Source of the DNA: Bog-756 sp963730685
Lineage (GTDB): Bacteria > Actinomycetota > Acidimicrobiia > Acidimicrobiales > RAAP-2
Direction: 5' to 3'
NCBI GenBank assembly: GCA_963730685.1
Contig: CAVSSP010000003.1
Coordinates: 310,001-374,000, forward strand
Length of the DNA: 64,000 nt
Every line of letters starts with the position of its first letter. Position 1 is the stretch's first letter. The translations under genes and the position numbers were made by a program. The notes beneath the pieces were generated by a model. The model searched no databases and was not told where the DNA came from. It worked only from the letters and a program-made list of their open reading frames with translations. Positions 62,831 through 64,000 of the stretch are shown one piece after another.

Positions 62831-63468
62831 CGGGGGACGATGCGGGCGCCGGCACGCCTGGGCTGCTGTTGGACGCCGCCCTCCGGCTGTTCGCCGAGCG
62901 AGGCACCGACAACGTGTCCATCGCCGAGATCGTGCGGGCCGCCGACCAGCGCAACGCCTCGGCCGTCCACTACCACTTCGGCAACCGGGACGAGGTCCTC
63001 CGCGCCCTGCTGGCCCGCCACGTCCCGGTGATCGCGGCGCGCCGCCAGGAGCTGCTGGCCGAGGCCAGATCCGGTTCGGACCGCGACGTCCGGGCGGCGG
63101 CCGAGGCCATCGTCCGACCGATCACCGAGTTCGCCCAGCACGGCTGGAGGGAGCGCGCCTACCTCCGGATCGGCTCGGAGATGGCCGCCGCCCTCGAGCG
63201 GACCACCGCCGGGGTCCGGGACCTCCTGGCGCAGACGGACGGGCCGGCGGCGTGGGACCTCCTGCGCGAGCGGTGCCCCGGGGTGCCGTCGGACCTGTGG
63301 CGCGTCCGCCGGGAGATCTGCGTCGCCTTCATCGGTCGGGCCGCCGCCGACCGGGCCCGGCTGCTCGACGACGGGGAGCGTGAGGACGTCCTCTCCGACG
63401 ACCGGTTCGTCGACAACCTGATCGACATGGTGATGGGAGCGATGACGGCGGGCCATCCCGGTTGCTGA
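62821..63468 (+). CDS. TetR/AcrR-family regulator
   Basis: ~215 aa. HTH: LLLDAALRLFAERGTDNVSI, AEIVRAADQRNASAVHYHFG, NRDEVLRALLARH. The ligand-binding part (REICVAFIGRAAADRARLLD) ends normally. ATG 62821 or GTG 62827 (GTGA overlap with the SDR stop). Likely represses its own hydrolase-SDR operon; it is also the only TetR protein in the window that could bind the CTTGACCG...CGGTCAAG site at 46405. Confidence 0.92.
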   Translation: MAVTGDDAGAGTPGLLLDAALRLFAERGTDNVSIAEIVRAADQRNASAVHYHFGNRDEVLRALLARHVPVIAARRQELLAEARSGSDRDVRAAAEAIVRPITEFAQHGWRERAYLRIGSEMAAALERTTAGVRDLLAQTDGPAAWDLLRERCPGVPSDLWRVRREICVAFIGRAAADRARLLDDGEREDVLSDDRFVDNLIDMVMGAMTAGHPGC

Positions 63469-63481
63469 CTAGCTTGGCGCC

Positions 63482-64000
63482 ATGGTCAGCACCGTGTCCG
63501 TCCCGACCACCGCCGAACTCGACGCCCTCTACGAGTCGCTGAAGAACTGGGGCCGGTGGGGTGACGACGACCAGCGCGGGACCCTCAACCACCTGACCGA
63601 CGCCCGGCGGGCCGCCGCCGTCGCCCTGGTCGTGACCGGTGAGTCGATCAGCCTGTCCCACGACCTCGCCACCGAGCCCCGGCCCGAGCACCCCTACCCG
63701 GTCCAGCACCACATGCTGGCATCGGGGGACGCCCGCGACTCCAACGGCATCCCGGGCTACGAGGCGGCTCGGGACCACCTCTCCCTCGATGTCCATGGCC
63801 TCCTCACCACCCATGTCGACGCCCTGTCCCACATGTTCGTGCGGGGGGAGATGTTCGGCGGCCGACCGGCCAGCGAGGTGCGCAGTGACGGCGCATCGTC
63901 GAACACCGTCTTGTCGATGGCCGACGGGGTGGTGGGACGGGGCGTACTCCTCGACGTCCCCCGGGCACTCGGCATCGACTACCTCGACACCGGTCAGGTG
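63482..64000 (+). CDS. Cyclase-family (kynurenine formamidase-like) metal hydrolase, cut by window end
   Basis: First 173 residues only. LKNWGRWGDDDQRGTLNHLT and VTGESISLSHDLATEPRPEH are typical of the PF04199 cyclase family; the metal motif HGLLTTHVDALSHMF (HxxxTHxDxxxH-type) is present. Family members hydrolyse N-formylkynurenine or cyclic amides. TAGCTT ends 6 nt before ATG 63482, so it has its own leaderless-type promoter despite following the TetR gene by 13 bp. Confidence 0.85.
   Translation, partial: MVSTVSVPTTAELDALYESLKNWGRWGDDDQRGTLNHLTDARRAAAVALVVTGESISLSHDLATEPRPEHPYPVQHHMLASGDARDSNGIPGYEAARDHLSLDVHGLLTTHVDALSHMFVRGEMFGGRPASEVRSDGASSNTVLSMADGVVGRGVLLDVPRALGIDYLDTGQV

Overview
The window is about 64 kb of very GC-rich DNA from an actinomycete. 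The best guess is class Acidimicrobiia or a close relative. The evidence is a fhaA-fhaB-pstP-pbpA-pknB cell-wall/phosphosignalling cluster followed by pabA/trpG and crgA, secreted repeat proteins of a kind I associate with Acidimicrobiia, LLM/F420-type oxidoreductases, and many genes whose start codon lies 6-7 nt downstream of a TANNNT hexamer, which fits leaderless transcription. No rRNA, CRISPR array, prophage or complete IS element was seen. One tRNA (Leu, CAG) is present.

Layout. 0.1-10.2 kb: a UvrD2-like helicase with HRDC domain; a divergent pair (small HTH protein / secreted protein) sharing a palindrome-rich promoter; a DUF3494 surface protein with its own sortase; a GGDEF-EAL c-di-GMP enzyme; pyrF; a SHOCT membrane protein; yceH. 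10.4-14.9 kb: a TIR-TM-beta-propeller protein and a secreted BNR-like repeat protein. 14.9-26.4 kb: a catabolic region with HMG-CoA-lyase family, CMD family, glyoxalase family, class III CoA-transferase, phosphotriesterase family, FAD mono-oxygenase, alpha/beta hydrolase, DapB-like dehydrogenase, and a translationally coupled cupin-P450 pair. 26.6-32.9 kb: a Tat-exported glycoside hydrolase, then a two-component system beside an ABC-2 exporter. 33.0-36.2 kb: a scrambled patch holding a dehydrogenase 3' fragment, an alkyladenine glycosylase, a VOC protein and an internally deleted cyclase-ATPase regulator. 36.2-44.8 kb: a second secreted repeat protein, tRNA-Leu, and the FHA/PP2C/PBP/PknB cluster, which here has no rodA/ftsW and no pknA. 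45.1-50.1 kb: thiolase, PaaI-like thioesterase, ComF-like protein, and a MarR-MFS operon. 50.2-64 kb: two LLM oxidoreductases, START/SRPBCC, SDR, AlkA-like glycosylase, zwf, NERD protein, a NarL regulator beside a CBS protein, CbiX, a transglycosylase-like secreted protein, enoyl-CoA hydratase, a small conserved acidic protein, and a coupled hydrolase-SDR-TetR set followed by a cyclase-family gene cut by the window end.

A strong caveat: at least thirteen clearly conserved genes change reading frame by one base, some two or three times. That pattern points to residual indel errors in the assembly more than to real gene decay, and gene boundaries given here span both sides of such shifts. The patch at 33-36 kb is different: there, whole domains are missing, so real deletion is more likely.
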